A stretch of DNA of 64,000 nucleotides from Leptospira congkakensis (GTDB lineage: Bacteria; Spirochaetota; Leptospiria; Leptospirales; Leptospiraceae): positions 496,001 through 560,000 of the forward strand of contig NZ_RQGQ01000004.1 in NCBI RefSeq assembly GCF_004770265.1, written 5' to 3'. The notes beneath the pieces were generated by a model. The model saw nothing but the letters and a program-made list of their open reading frames with translations, was not told the origin of the DNA and ran no database searches. Shown here one piece after another: positions 27,167 through 36,734 of the stretch. Position numbers and translations under genes: made by a program. Position 1 is the first letter of the stretch; every line of letters starts with the position of its first letter.

Positions 27167-30043
27167 TTAGAATCGCATATCCCCAATACCAAAAACAAAC
27201 TGAAAGCTGTTATTGTCTGGATAAAGTCCAAAAGGTCTGTCTTCCACTCCCGTATAACGAATTCTTTGTGCAAAATACAAACGAAGCGGTAATACTGGAA
27301 TTTGAATTCTAAGACCGAACCCCCAAGAAAAACGGAAATTCGACATAGAAAGGTTTTTACTAGATAAAACTAAATTCCCTGGATCATTCACAACAAGAGG
27401 AGACTCAGGTAATTTTTGACCATAGGAATTGTAATTTTCGTAGAGGTATGTTTCCACCGGTTCTTTTTCCCGCTGCGCACGAACCAAAGCATCATAATTT
27501 CGGAAGAACTCTTTTCTTTCTCCAACAGCTCTGTTAATTTGTTCATACATCGCACCGGCATCGAAGAAAATAACAAACCAAAGCAAGGAAGGCTCAATGG
27601 GAAACCGTAACTCCGAAGTAAATAAAACCCTGCTCGAAGCCCCATCCTTCCATTCATCTGGATAGTATTTATCATCAAAAAACCATCCACGAAGAGATTC
27701 ATATCCCCCGAGGAAAAGTCGATCTTGTACTTGGATGTAAGGAATTCTTTCTTTGTCCTGATTTTTATACTTAGGTGTTCTTTCGAAAGTGAACACGGAT
27801 GAAGTTCGGAACTGTTGCACCACGCGCCATCGCCTAAGTGCGTTTTTGCGAATGAGTCCAAAAAATGTATAATCAAACCAAGTGTGGTAGTATTCCAAAA
27901 TAGGGCTAAACTGGTCAAAATGACTTTCTCCACCAAGGAACTGACCTACGTTATCCACAGAAAAAATTAAATTAAAACCCTGGGTTGAATTGAATACGTT
28001 ATCACGGCTATCGTAAGCAATACCATTTGTTAGTTGAGAACGAAATTGCCATCCACGATCAACTTCCGCCAAAACCTGATCAGACACAAGGGAAGTGGGT
28101 CTGGTTGATGCAAAGAAAGACGGCGAATAACGATGGAAGTGGGTCCAGTTGATGAGAAACCTATGACCAAGTCCCGCACTCACACCCACACCCGAACGTT
28201 CGTAAGACGCAACTTCCTTAATCCCTTGGTTGTTGTTCTCCGTAATGGAAGTAGCACCCACGTATAGAGTTCTAGAAGAATAAAAAGCAGAAAGAGTGAG
28301 AGACCAAGGTTTATCCATAAACCAAGGTTCTGTCCAAGAAATTTGTAAATAACGGCGGATCGGACCAAACTCCACCCTACCGGTGATTTGTTGTCCAGAA
28401 CCATTTAGGTTATTTTCACCTAACTGCGTAAAGATGGAGAAACCGGTAATGGTTCCGTATCCACCCCCCATCGAAACAGTTCCAGTGGGTTGTTCTACAA
28501 GTTCGATGATAAGGTTCATTTTCGTTTCATCGGAACCGGGTCTCATATTAAAGTTTACTTCTTTGAAGTAACCTAAGTTAAAGATACGTTCACGAGAACG
28601 GTTTACCAGTGTGGAGTTAAAAAGATCACCTGGTTTGAAAAGAAGTTCTCTACGGATTACGCGGTCTTGGGTTTTTTTATTACCCTTGATGATCACATTT
28701 TCAATAAAAGCTAAGTTATTTTCACGAATAGTAAAATCTACGTGAATGAATTTTTTCCCTCTAAGTTTTGGTTCCTCTTCGTAAACCTTTCTTAATTTAG
28801 CAACGTTTAACCTTCCGTATTCCTCATTACAATCAGCGACAGCATCACTACTCCCACGTTTATCGCAATTTTCATACCTTGAAAGTGAACCATCACTTAA
28901 CTCAATCACCTTTCTACGAGGGATTACTTGTGCAAACAAATACCCTTTCGCTGAATAGGCTTCGTTGATAGAAGCTCTATCTTTTTGAAATTTGCTTTCA
29001 TCGAATACCTCGCCGACATCAGCAGGTGCAAATTCAAATTGATCTTCTAAAAATTTTACAGGATAAACAGGAGCCCACTCTTCTTTAGGAGTTCCGATAG
29101 GGTTGTTTTCTTTGTTTAAAAATTGCGGCATCCCATTGGGAGCAATGGTCATATCATGACTTGTCGAATAACCATTATAGAAGTATTGTTCTCCTTCTAT
29201 AATTTTAAAATTAACGATCACAACACGTTTATCTTTTTTAAGTGGGTTTTCCCAACGAATTTCCCAATTGGTTCCTTCGTTACTAAGTTCCGCGTCTACA
29301 TATCCTCGCGATTTCAAATAACCTGCGATTTTTTGTTTATCAGATTCAAAAGCAGATTCCTTAAAAACACCTGATTCAATAATCCCACTTTCTTTTAAAT
29401 CCATGATCCCTTGCAGATCATAGGTATCGATTTCGTTATTACCAAAAATATTGATTTTACTAACGGGAATTTCTTCCCCTTCATCAATGATGAATTTCAC
29501 CTTGACCGTGTTAGTTTCAGGGTTAACGGGCTCTGTTTCAAAACGAACATAGGCTAGAAAAAATCCTTCATCTCGGTATTTTTTCAAAATCACTTCTTTG
29601 GAAAGAGTCACTTTTTTGGGAGTGATGACTTCGTTTTCTTTTAATGGGATTTTATCACGTAAGTCAGATGGAAAAACTTCATCGGCACCGATAAAATCAA
29701 TGTCCTTCACACGAGGTCTTTCTTTGACAATCACAAGGATTTTGACCCCATCCCCATCTGCTTCCCCTTGGATATCAATATGGTAAAAGAATCCAGAAAC
29801 AAAAAGAGCGCGCATATCTGCGTTCAAAATACCTTGTGATAATTGTATCCCAGGACGCATGTCCATTAATTCCAAAATATCATCCGAGGAAGTATTGATA
29901 TTTCCTTTAAACTCTATTTTGGTAATGACTTTATCTATAAATACAGATTTGTTCGACCAAAGGGAAACCCACTCTGCCGAAACTAGTAAAAGGAGAGATA
30001 ATACAAAAAGACTAAAGAATTTTATTTTTTTTCGAATATTCAA
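27167..30043 (-). CDS. bamA: Outer membrane assembly factor BamA (Omp85)
   Basis: Inserts beta-barrel proteins into the outer membrane. The 958-residue product has an N-terminal signal, several POTRA domains (about 35-520, including ITKIEFKGNINTSSDDI and FIENVIIKGNKKTQDRVI), and a C-terminal barrel that includes the lid-lock loop motif LRGW (in GGYESLRGWF) and ends in phenylalanine (GIGDMRF). It is about 150 residues longer than the E. coli protein, with an insertion in the POTRA region around 285-345. The start is TTG at 30043. It lies 4 bases after exbD and runs straight into the helicase gene. Confidence 0.93.
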   Translation of the reverse strand: MNIRKKIKFFSLFVLSLLLLVSAEWVSLWSNKSVFIDKVITKIEFKGNINTSSDDILELMDMRPGIQLSQGILNADMRALFVSGFFYHIDIQGEADGDGVKILVIVKERPRVKDIDFIGADEVFPSDLRDKIPLKENEVITPKKVTLSKEVILKKYRDEGFFLAYVRFETEPVNPETNTVKVKFIIDEGEEIPVSKINIFGNNEIDTYDLQGIMDLKESGIIESGVFKESAFESDKQKIAGYLKSRGYVDAELSNEGTNWEIRWENPLKKDKRVVIVNFKIIEGEQYFYNGYSTSHDMTIAPNGMPQFLNKENNPIGTPKEEWAPVYPVKFLEDQFEFAPADVGEVFDESKFQKDRASINEAYSAKGYLFAQVIPRRKVIELSDGSLSRYENCDKRGSSDAVADCNEEYGRLNVAKLRKVYEEEPKLRGKKFIHVDFTIRENNLAFIENVIIKGNKKTQDRVIRRELLFKPGDLFNSTLVNRSRERIFNLGYFKEVNFNMRPGSDETKMNLIIELVEQPTGTVSMGGGYGTITGFSIFTQLGENNLNGSGQQITGRVEFGPIRRYLQISWTEPWFMDKPWSLTLSAFYSSRTLYVGATSITENNNQGIKEVASYERSGVGVSAGLGHRFLINWTHFHRYSPSFFASTRPTSLVSDQVLAEVDRGWQFRSQLTNGIAYDSRDNVFNSTQGFNLIFSVDNVGQFLGGESHFDQFSPILEYYHTWFDYTFFGLIRKNALRRWRVVQQFRTSSVFTFERTPKYKNQDKERIPYIQVQDRLFLGGYESLRGWFFDDKYYPDEWKDGASSRVLFTSELRFPIEPSLLWFVIFFDAGAMYEQINRAVGERKEFFRNYDALVRAQREKEPVETYLYENYNSYGQKLPESPLVVNDPGNLVLSSKNLSMSNFRFSWGFGLRIQIPVLPLRLYFAQRIRYTGVEDRPFGLYPDNNSFQFVFGIGDMRF

Positions 30044-30047
30044 AAAA

Positions 30048-30479
30048 TCACTTAGATGTGCCTTTTACCATTGCTAGGTTAAAGCGACTAACACCCGCAG
30101 CATTGACTGCATCGATTACCTTAACCACAACTTGGTAGGACGCACCACCATCTCCACGAATAATGACTTTGTTTTTTTTAGGGTCCCTTTCTTTTTCTGG
30201 ACCGAGAAACCCATTGATTTTTTCGGTGAGACCTTCCAAAGCAACAGGGTCAGGATTTTGGTCCAAATAAATTTTACCTTGTTTGTCTACAGTGATTACA
30301 AGTTCATCTTTCTGTTTTTCTTTGGCAACACTCGATGAACGTGGCAACTCAACCTTAAGAGCTGTGTTTTTTTCCAAAGTTGCATTCATCAAAAAATAAA
30401 TCACTATAAAGGAAATAACATCAATCAGAGGAGCAAGTTCGATGTTATTAAATGATTTTTGCGTTTTGCGAAATTTCAT
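30048..30479 (-). CDS. exbD: ExbD/TolR-family biopolymer transport protein
   Basis: A 143-residue bitopic inner-membrane protein. It starts with a basic segment, one transmembrane helix (about 18-36) containing the functional aspartate in [14 protein letters not shown], and a periplasmic domain ending SRFNLAMVK. It works with ExbB as a proton-driven motor energising outer-membrane processes. It lies 6 bases after exbB and 4 bases before bamA. No TonB, TolA or TolB gene is visible nearby. Confidence 0.9.
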   Translation of the reverse strand: MKFRKTQKSFNNIELAPLIDVISFIVIYFLMNATLEKNTALKVELPRSSSVAKEKQKDELVITVDKQGKIYLDQNPDPVALEGLTEKINGFLGPEKERDPKKNKVIIRGDGGASYQVVVKVIDAVNAAGVSRFNLAMVKGTSK

Positions 30480-30485
30480 TTAATT

Positions 30486-31103
30486 CTATCGTTTGTTAAG
30501 GTGAGGTAACACCAAATCTGTTACGTTTTCCATTTCCGTAATTCTTTCCTCTTTCATTCGAGAAAAAAGATTATAAAAAATGTAAGCAGGAATCGCAATC
30601 GCAAGGCCCATAGCAGTAGTAATCAAAGCTTCTGAAATACCAACTTCCGCACCTTGAGTTCCCGCACCTTCAGCAAAGGAACGAACAATCCCGATAACAG
30701 TTCCAAGAACCCCAAGTAATGGACCAATCGTAGCAATCGTTCCAAGTCCAGTTAGGTAACGTTCCATCAAATAAATTTGTCGAAAACCCTCTTGGCGAAT
30801 ATCCTCTTCCCAGAACTGAACTCCACGACGTTTGAGATCAAATGCCATACGAAGGAGAACTGCGGCAGGAGACTGAACATCATGGCCGAGTACATCTTTT
30901 GCTTCATCCCATTTTTGTTCCCGAGCCAGTTCTCGAACACGACGAAAATGATCTTGTGGGATGGCCTTTAATCGGAAGTAATACACAAGTCGTTCTACAA
31001 TGATGGTAAAACCAACAATAGAAACAAAGATGATTAAAATAGGAATGGTTTGTGGAGGAACCGAGGATATGATTGAATCTGATTTAGCGAAAGGAAAAAA
31101 CAT
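30486..31103 (-). CDS. exbB: ExbB/TolQ/MotA-family proton channel protein
   Basis: A 205-residue inner-membrane protein with three helices: about 12-35, 120-145 and 160-182. The MotA/TolQ/ExbB signature lies in LGTIATIGPLLGVLGTVIGI and ALITTAMGLAIAIPAYIFYN. With ExbD it forms a proton-conducting motor. Length is shorter than E. coli ExbB. The exbB-exbD-bamA order links envelope energising to outer-membrane assembly, but the coupling protein is not encoded here. Confidence 0.9.
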   Translation of the reverse strand: MFFPFAKSDSIISSVPPQTIPILIIFVSIVGFTIIVERLVYYFRLKAIPQDHFRRVRELAREQKWDEAKDVLGHDVQSPAAVLLRMAFDLKRRGVQFWEEDIRQEGFRQIYLMERYLTGLGTIATIGPLLGVLGTVIGIVRSFAEGAGTQGAEVGISEALITTAMGLAIAIPAYIFYNLFSRMKEERITEMENVTDLVLPHLNKR

Positions 31104-31178
31104 GAATGGGACCCCATTGAAGGATTACGAATAGAGTTTTCAGTCTTCCCTTTTTCGCCAAATACTATTTTTAAATGA

Positions 31179-32888
31179 CTAACCTGCTTTTTTCATCAGT
31201 AGGTCTGTGGCTGCTTTTAACACCGCAGAAGTCACTTGTTTGCCACCAATCATCCTTGCCAACTCCCGTTTTCGTTCTTCAAAGTCAAGAACCGAAGCCT
31301 GTGATACGGTTCTACCGCCTTCCTGCCGTTTTTCGATCTTGATTTGGTGGTCTCCCGCGGCAGCAACTTGTTGGGTATGCGTGATCAGGAGAATTTGCGA
31401 GTTTCTTGCTAGTTTTTTAAGCTTTGTCGCCATAGCTTCGGCAGCCTCACCTCCAAGACCCGTGTCCACCTCATCCAGAACCAACATTTGCGGGGATGGA
31501 GCCTGTTTTCCGAGTACGCTGCGAAGGGCAAGCATCACCCGAGACAATTCCCCTCCAGAAGCCACTTTGCGGAGTGGACGCGGTTTTTCTCCCGGATTGG
31601 CACTAAAATAGAACTCAATTTGGTCCAAGCCCGATTCGGAAAGGAAATAGGATTTGGAGCCTTCTTCCACTTCGCCTTCAGGATTTTCTTCCCAACGAAG
31701 AACCACTTGGAGTTTTCCACCCTCAAGCCCTAAATCGGCCATTTCCTTTTGGACATCTTCCTCAAACTGGGAAATGACATTGCGGCGCAATTTGGACAAT
31801 TGAAATCCGAGTTCCTTCATCTCGCTAAGGCATTGGTCTTTTTTGATTCGTAAAAAATCTTCATCACCTGCTTGTTCATTCCAACGTTCCAGTTCTGATT
31901 TTTTCTCCTCTAACAAAAGATTGATCTCGGTTAAACTGACATTGTATTTTTTCTTTAATTTTTTGATATCTTGGAGTCTGGACTGAACCATATCCAATCT
32001 TTCAGGACTAAAAAATAATTCCTCTTCCTCTTCTCTGATGATCGACTTTAGAGATTTTAACCTGTCGTAAACCTCTTCCCATTCTTCCAACATTTCCTTT
32101 TTTTCAGGAATTAAAATGGAAACCTTTTGGATGGCATGAATGAGTGTGGGAAATACTTTTAGAATTGAATTTTCCTTTTCCGTTAATTCCTCTAATACCA
32201 AACGGTAGTTTTCTGCTAGTTTTTCCCCATTTGCCAAAAGGGATTCTTCTGAAGACAAACTTTCATCTTCTCCTTCTTTCGGAGAAATGGATTCGATCTC
32301 TTCAATTTCATACTCGAGGATTTCTTTTCGTTTGAGCATACTCCGTCTTGTTTCTTCAAAATCATTTAGTTTTTGTTTCCAATGGCGGTATTGTTGTAAT
32401 GCAGATTTGAATTTAAATTTTAAGGATTCCAAATTGCCGAACCGGTCAAGAAACTCCAATTGGTTGGACTTTTCGAGTAGAAAGAGTTGTTCGTTTTGGG
32501 AATGGATCTCCGCCATAGTTTTTCCCAGTTCCCGCAAATGGGTGGTGGATGCCAAACTCTCCCCAATTTTCACCCGTGCCTTTCCATCTTTCATGAGTTC
32601 TTTAGTGATGATGATCTCATCCCCCGTATAACGGAAACCCTGCTCCATCAAATAGTCTTTGGCTAAGTTTTGTCCGGTTAAAGAAAGGACAGCTTGTAAG
32701 GAATACCTTTCCTTACCTTGCCTAATATTGGCAGTGGAGCAACGTCCCCCAAACAAGGAAGCCAATGCATCGAAAATTAAGGATTTTCCAGCACCGGACT
32801 CGCCAGTAAAGACAGAGAGACCATCCGCAAGGGAAAGTTCCAGGGATTCAAAGAGTGCAAAATCTTTAATTTTCAAATGTGTAATCAT
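31179..32888 (-). CDS. recN: DNA repair protein RecN
   Basis: SMC-like ATPase acting early in double-strand break repair. The 569-residue protein has Walker A FTGESGAGKSLIFDAL near the N-terminus, long coiled coils (about 150-235 and 270-375), the ABC signature ASGGELSRVMLALR, and Walker B LVLDEVDTGLGGEAA followed by LLITHTQQVAA. The ATG at 32888 has a strong AGGAGT ribosome site. A perfect inverted repeat (32918-32938) lies just upstream, and recN is a damage-induced gene in many bacteria. Confidence 0.95.
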   Translation of the reverse strand: MITHLKIKDFALFESLELSLADGLSVFTGESGAGKSLIFDALASLFGGRCSTANIRQGKERYSLQAVLSLTGQNLAKDYLMEQGFRYTGDEIIITKELMKDGKARVKIGESLASTTHLRELGKTMAEIHSQNEQLFLLEKSNQLEFLDRFGNLESLKFKFKSALQQYRHWKQKLNDFEETRRSMLKRKEILEYEIEEIESISPKEGEDESLSSEESLLANGEKLAENYRLVLEELTEKENSILKVFPTLIHAIQKVSILIPEKKEMLEEWEEVYDRLKSLKSIIREEEEELFFSPERLDMVQSRLQDIKKLKKKYNVSLTEINLLLEEKKSELERWNEQAGDEDFLRIKKDQCLSEMKELGFQLSKLRRNVISQFEEDVQKEMADLGLEGGKLQVVLRWEENPEGEVEEGSKSYFLSESGLDQIEFYFSANPGEKPRPLRKVASGGELSRVMLALRSVLGKQAPSPQMLVLDEVDTGLGGEAAEAMATKLKKLARNSQILLITHTQQVAAAGDHQIKIEKRQEGGRTVSQASVLDFEERKRELARMIGGKQVTSAVLKAATDLLMKKAG

Positions 32889-32917
32889 ATAGACTCCTGT
32901 TTGCTAAACATACAATT

Positions 32918-32938
32918 ACTACTTAACAAACAAGTAGT
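32918..32938. promoter_or_regulatory. Perfect inverted repeat upstream of recN, possible SOS-type operator
   Basis: ACTACTT and AAGTAGT form exact 7-base arms around a 7-base centre, 30 bases before the recN start and 80 bases before the divergent patatin gene. Position and symmetry suit a repressor operator. LexA control is inferred only from recN biology; I cannot match it to an established Leptospira SOS box. Confidence 0.4.
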
Positions 32939-33017
32939 CAATGAAATTTTTTAGATTTGGACAAAAAACGAAATTCTCTCTTTTTCCCATCTGAAACACT
33001 GGTGGAAAAGGTCCCTT

Positions 33018-34724
33018 ATGAAAGATTTAGAAGGAAAAATCCACCTTGTATCCAGTTTGCCCCTATTCCGAAGTTTGTCTCGGAAGGAAAAGGTTTGGGT
33101 GGCCGAATCGGTCCATATCGTAGAATCAGAAAGGGAAGAAACCCTATTCACGGCAGGAGACTCGGATAGAAGTTTATATCTAATTCTTTCGGGCGGAATC
33201 AAATTGTTCCTTCCTAAAAAAGGAGAGGGCAAGCGAGAAGAAGAAGTCCAATACCTCAAAAAAGGGGAGTATTTTGGAATCCAATCCCTACTCACTGGAG
33301 AAAAACATAGCCATACGGCTGTTACAGTTTCCGAATCTAGATTCCTTGTTCTTTCCCAATCGGGATTCCAAAAATTAATCCAAAAAATTCCTTATTTATC
33401 TCTTACATTTTCTAAAATGCTCACCAAGTCACTCCGGGGAGAACTTTTAGGTGGGAGAGAATACTTTCGTAACTCTGTGGTTTGTTTGGTGCATTCCGAT
33501 CCAATTGCGAGAGAAACTTTGGCCAAAGAACTTGTAAGTTCCATAGAAGAAGAATCCGGAAAAAAATCTGTAATTTTACATTTTGGACCAAATGGGCAAA
33601 CCGAGAATCCTTATTTAAAATCGTATAAGTTTAAGGATTCGGACCGTATCAAAGAAACCCTTGGCAAACATTATGCCAGCCATTCTTTTATTTTTTTGGA
33701 AGTGTTTCCAGAAACAGATGAAGAACTCAAACGTCTGTTAATTGACGAAGCTGACCATATAGAAAACTATATTTCTTTGAATCAAAAAATCAATCTTTGT
33801 GATTCCATCACAAGTGAATCCAAAGAAAATGAAATTCTTTACCATGAAACCAATATCAGGGATTTAATCGAACATGGGAAATGGGAAATCCATATCAGAC
33901 GAAAGGCAAGAGAACTTTCTGGAGTCCAAATTGGTGTAGCTCTCGGTGGTGGTGCTGCCCTTGGCCTTGCGCAGGTTGGAATCATGAAGGTGATGGAAGA
34001 GGAAGGTTTTGTTCCCGATATGATTGCAGGAACTAGTATTGGCGCTGTCATTGGCGCCTTCTGGGCGAGTGGTCTTGGATACAAAGGGATCTTACCTCTC
34101 CTTGCGGAAATTGATAGTATCTTCAAAATGTTCAAACTGGTGGATTTATCCTTTCCGGGACAAGGGCTTTTGCATGGCAAACATGTCCGTTCCCTCCTTG
34201 AAAAGTATTTGGGAGATTTATATTTTGAAGACCTTCCGATCAAACTGAGACTCATTAGTTGTGATATCTCAACGAGACAAGAAATTGTTCTTTCCGAAGG
34301 AAAGGTTTTGGATGCGGTGATGTCTAGTATTTCGATCCCGGGAGTTTTTGTTCCCCAACCTCAAGAGAATGGAAAAACTTATGTGGACGGAGGGATTGTC
34401 AACCCCCTTCCCGTTTCTGCCCTAAGTCATGAAGGTGTTGGGAAAATCATCGCCATCAATTCCATGCCGAGTTCCAAAGATGAAATGAAAACAAACAAAC
34501 TTTTGAATTTGAATGTATTGGACATCATTGTGAATAGTTTGTATTCTTTGCAATACCGGATTGGAAAGTACAGTGCGCAAGAAGCAGATGTTTATTTAAA
34601 CCCCATCCTTCCTAACTCCAATTGGTTTGAATTTTGGCGGAGTGCTGAATTCATTCAACTCGGGGAAACCGTTGTCAAAAGTTCCCTCGAGGAAATCAAA
34701 CAGTTGTTTAGCGAAAAAAACTAA
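33018..34724 (+). CDS. Cyclic-nucleotide-binding-domain patatin-like phospholipase (NTE/RssA type)
   Basis: A 568-residue fusion. Residues about 10-130 form a cNMP-binding (CAP effector-like) domain (LYLILSGGIKLFL, KKGEYFGIQSLLTG). A linker of about 150-280 follows. The patatin domain has the oxyanion motif GGGAALG (310-316), catalytic Ser340 in GTSIG, and D457 in DGGIVNP, giving the full Ser-Asp dyad. It resembles bacterial neuropathy-target-esterase-like lysophospholipases with regulatory N-domains. It starts 129 bases from divergent recN and overlaps the convergent cysteine-synthase paralogue by four bases. Confidence 0.9.
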   Translation: MKDLEGKIHLVSSLPLFRSLSRKEKVWVAESVHIVESEREETLFTAGDSDRSLYLILSGGIKLFLPKKGEGKREEEVQYLKKGEYFGIQSLLTGEKHSHTAVTVSESRFLVLSQSGFQKLIQKIPYLSLTFSKMLTKSLRGELLGGREYFRNSVVCLVHSDPIARETLAKELVSSIEEESGKKSVILHFGPNGQTENPYLKSYKFKDSDRIKETLGKHYASHSFIFLEVFPETDEELKRLLIDEADHIENYISLNQKINLCDSITSESKENEILYHETNIRDLIEHGKWEIHIRRKARELSGVQIGVALGGGAALGLAQVGIMKVMEEEGFVPDMIAGTSIGAVIGAFWASGLGYKGILPLLAEIDSIFKMFKLVDLSFPGQGLLHGKHVRSLLEKYLGDLYFEDLPIKLRLISCDISTRQEIVLSEGKVLDAVMSSISIPGVFVPQPQENGKTYVDGGIVNPLPVSALSHEGVGKIIAINSMPSSKDEMKTNKLLNLNVLDIIVNSLYSLQYRIGKYSAQEADVYLNPILPNSNWFEFWRSAEFIQLGETVVKSSLEEIKQLFSEKN

Positions 34725-35722
34725 TCCCTATCGGGAGAAAGGATCACTATGTTAAATGGATTTCTTTCGTTCCTTTCCGATTCGGGAAGGGACTCAGAAA
34801 ACCTAAGTGCACCAGTGATCACAGTTCCTGTTGTGAGGCCGGCAAAAATTCCTTCTTTTTCATAAAGGTCAGCTTGCAGGTGTAAGGCTTCGTCTGGGTT
34901 TACATGGAAGTAGCGATCAATCAGTTTGGGATCATAAACTGCAGGAAGTACAATCCTTTCTCTTTCTTTTGGATTGTCTGTTTTACCATATTCCATGAAA
35001 GGTGAGTTTGGTTTTCCTGCAATGATGACTTTCACACGTCGGTCTTGGGATTTTAAATACCTCCCAATTCCTGTGATGGCACCACCAGATCCAGGAGCAG
35101 AAATCACGGCCCCCACTTTGCCTTGCAAATCTCTCCAGATTTCAGGCCCAGTGGTTTTGAAATGAAAATTAGGATTTGCTGGATTGGAGGCTTCATCAGG
35201 AATCCAACCGCCAATTTTTTTGGCTTTCTCTTCCGCTAGATCGTACAAACGACCAAGGTCTCCTTCATTGGTGACAGTGACCTCAGCGCCATAACTTCGA
35301 AGCAACTGAATTCTTTCCGAACTTGTGTGTAGAGGGACCAGGCAATAAACAGGATACCCCTTTACCTTTCCAATCCAAGTGAAACTAACAGAAGAAGAAC
35401 CAGCACCAACAAGCACCACACTCATTCCTTTTTTTAGTTTCCCTCTCCTTTCCGCATCGATGTACATAGCAATCGCAGTACGATCTTTGGCGGAACCAGT
35501 CGGATTTAAAAATTCGGCTTTGAGATAAAACTGAACTCCAGAATATTCCGATCCAATTCGATTCAAACGAATGAGTGGAGTGTTTCCAATGAGCTGGAGG
35601 ATATTGTCCTGAATGGGTTTGGCAACGGAAAGTTCCTTTCCAAAGATACCTTGTACATTGTTAAGCGCCTGAAGTAGGCTATTGCCTAGGTCATCGATGC
35701 CTTTGGAAATTGGATCTATCAT
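34721..35722 (-). CDS. Cysteine-synthase-family PLP enzyme with altered substrate loop
   Basis: A 333-residue fold-type II PLP protein related to O-acetylserine sulfhydrylase. K79 in NPTGSAKDR is the PLP lysine. The pyridoxal-phosphate binding loop is APGSGGAITGIG (compare GTGGTITG), and GLTTGTVITGAL lies near the C-terminus. The substrate-carboxylate loop that should read TSGNTG is GAGSSS (106-111), and a 40-residue N-terminal extension is present. It may therefore use another substrate or be regulatory. It abuts the FKBP gene at 35722, sharing one base, and lies in the leuCD operon direction. Confidence 0.85.
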   Translation of the reverse strand: MIDPISKGIDDLGNSLLQALNNVQGIFGKELSVAKPIQDNILQLIGNTPLIRLNRIGSEYSGVQFYLKAEFLNPTGSAKDRTAIAMYIDAERRGKLKKGMSVVLVGAGSSSVSFTWIGKVKGYPVYCLVPLHTSSERIQLLRSYGAEVTVTNEGDLGRLYDLAEEKAKKIGGWIPDEASNPANPNFHFKTTGPEIWRDLQGKVGAVISAPGSGGAITGIGRYLKSQDRRVKVIIAGKPNSPFMEYGKTDNPKERERIVLPAVYDPKLIDRYFHVNPDEALHLQADLYEKEGIFAGLTTGTVITGALRFSESLPESERNERNPFNIVILSPDRD

Positions 35723-36099
35723 TATTTTACTTTAATCAATTCCACATCAAAGACCAGTGTTGAATTTGCAGGGATCGGGCCGATGGCGCGAGCACCATAT
35801 CCAAATTGTGGAGGGATGGTGAGTTTTCGTTTTCCACCTTCTTTCATTCCTACAATTCCTCGTTCCCAGCCTTGGATGACTTGTCCTTGGCCTAATTGAA
35901 AACTAAAAGGTTCACCGCGATCTACAGAAGAATCAAAAACTTTTCCGTTGGTTAACTTTCCTGTATAATGAACCACAACAGTAGTTCCACGAATAGCTTC
36001 TCTACCTAACCCTTGTTTGGTGTCTTGAATGAGAAGTTCGTCCGCGAAAAGACTGCCTGTTAAAAATAAAAATCCGAGTAAAATTGAAAACCGTTTCAT
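35722..36099 (-). CDS. Exported FKBP-type peptidyl-prolyl isomerase
   Basis: A secreted 125-residue FKBP. A signal peptide (MKRFSILLGFLFLTGSLFA) is followed by the FKBP domain: VVVHYTGKLTNGKVFDSS, GQVIQGWERGIVGMKEGG and GYGARAIGPIPANSTLVFDV. The active-site aromatic residues Y, F, W and the terminal F are in place. The start chosen is ATG at 36099; longer in-frame starts would read back into leuD and bury the signal peptide. It follows the leuD stop by 7 bases, so they are probably one operon. Confidence 0.92.
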   Translation of the reverse strand: MKRFSILLGFLFLTGSLFADELLIQDTKQGLGREAIRGTTVVVHYTGKLTNGKVFDSSVDRGEPFSFQLGQGQVIQGWERGIVGMKEGGKRKLTIPPQFGYGARAIGPIPANSTLVFDVELIKVK

Positions 36100-36106
36100 A
36101 GAGCGA

Positions 36107-36733
36107 TTATACTGTTTTCGCATACAACCAGGGAACTTCTTTTTGGTTCTTTTCCTCAAATTTTTGAATAAAATCGGCCTTTTGGAGGGTGAGTCCGATA
36201 TCATCAAGACCATTGAGGAGGCAATGTTTGCGAAAAGCATCCACTTCAAATGGGTATTTTTTTCCCTCTTCAGTGATCACCACTTGGTTTTCCAAATCGA
36301 TTTCCAAGTTAGCACCCGGTTTTTTATCGATGGTTTGGAAAATTTCTTCTACCTGGTTTTCTGGTAGAACAATGGGTAACATTCCATTTTTAAAACAGTT
36401 ATTATAAAAAATATCTGCATAAGACGGCGAAATGATGGAACGAAATCCATAATCTTCTAAGGCCCAAGGAGCATGTTCTCTGGACGATCCACAACCAAAG
36501 TTATCTCTTGTCACTAGGATATTGGAACCTTTGTATCTTTCTGCATTGAGAACAAATTCAGGATTTGGTTTTTTGCCAGCGTCATCCAAAAATCTCCAGT
36601 CATGGAATAGATGTTGCCCAAACCCTGATCTTTCAATTTTACGAAGGAATTGTTTAGGAATGATTTGGTCAGTGTCTACGTTTGCTTTATCTAAAAGAGC
36701 CGCGATGCCTTTTAATTTTGTAAATGCTTTCAT
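36107..36733 (-). CDS. leuD: 3-isopropylmalate dehydratase, small subunit
   Basis: Swivel-domain subunit that pairs with LeuC to isomerise 2- and 3-isopropylmalate in leucine synthesis. The 208 residues show [28 protein letters not shown], and [20 protein letters not shown], all family signatures, with normal length. It lies one base after leuC. The leuCD pair also serves isoleucine synthesis by the pyruvate/citramalate route in Leptospira, but nothing in the sequence tells the branches apart. Confidence 0.96.
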   Translation of the reverse strand: MKAFTKLKGIAALLDKANVDTDQIIPKQFLRKIERSGFGQHLFHDWRFLDDAGKKPNPEFVLNAERYKGSNILVTRDNFGCGSSREHAPWALEDYGFRSIISPSYADIFYNNCFKNGMLPIVLPENQVEEIFQTIDKKPGANLEIDLENQVVITEEGKKYPFEVDAFRKHCLLNGLDDIGLTLQKADFIQKFEEKNQKEVPWLYAKTV

Positions 36734-36734
36734 C

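Noticed and set aside
36100..36249. Fifty-residue N-terminal extension of the FKBP gene.
   Set aside because: It overlaps leuD and would hide a clear signal peptide that begins at 36099.
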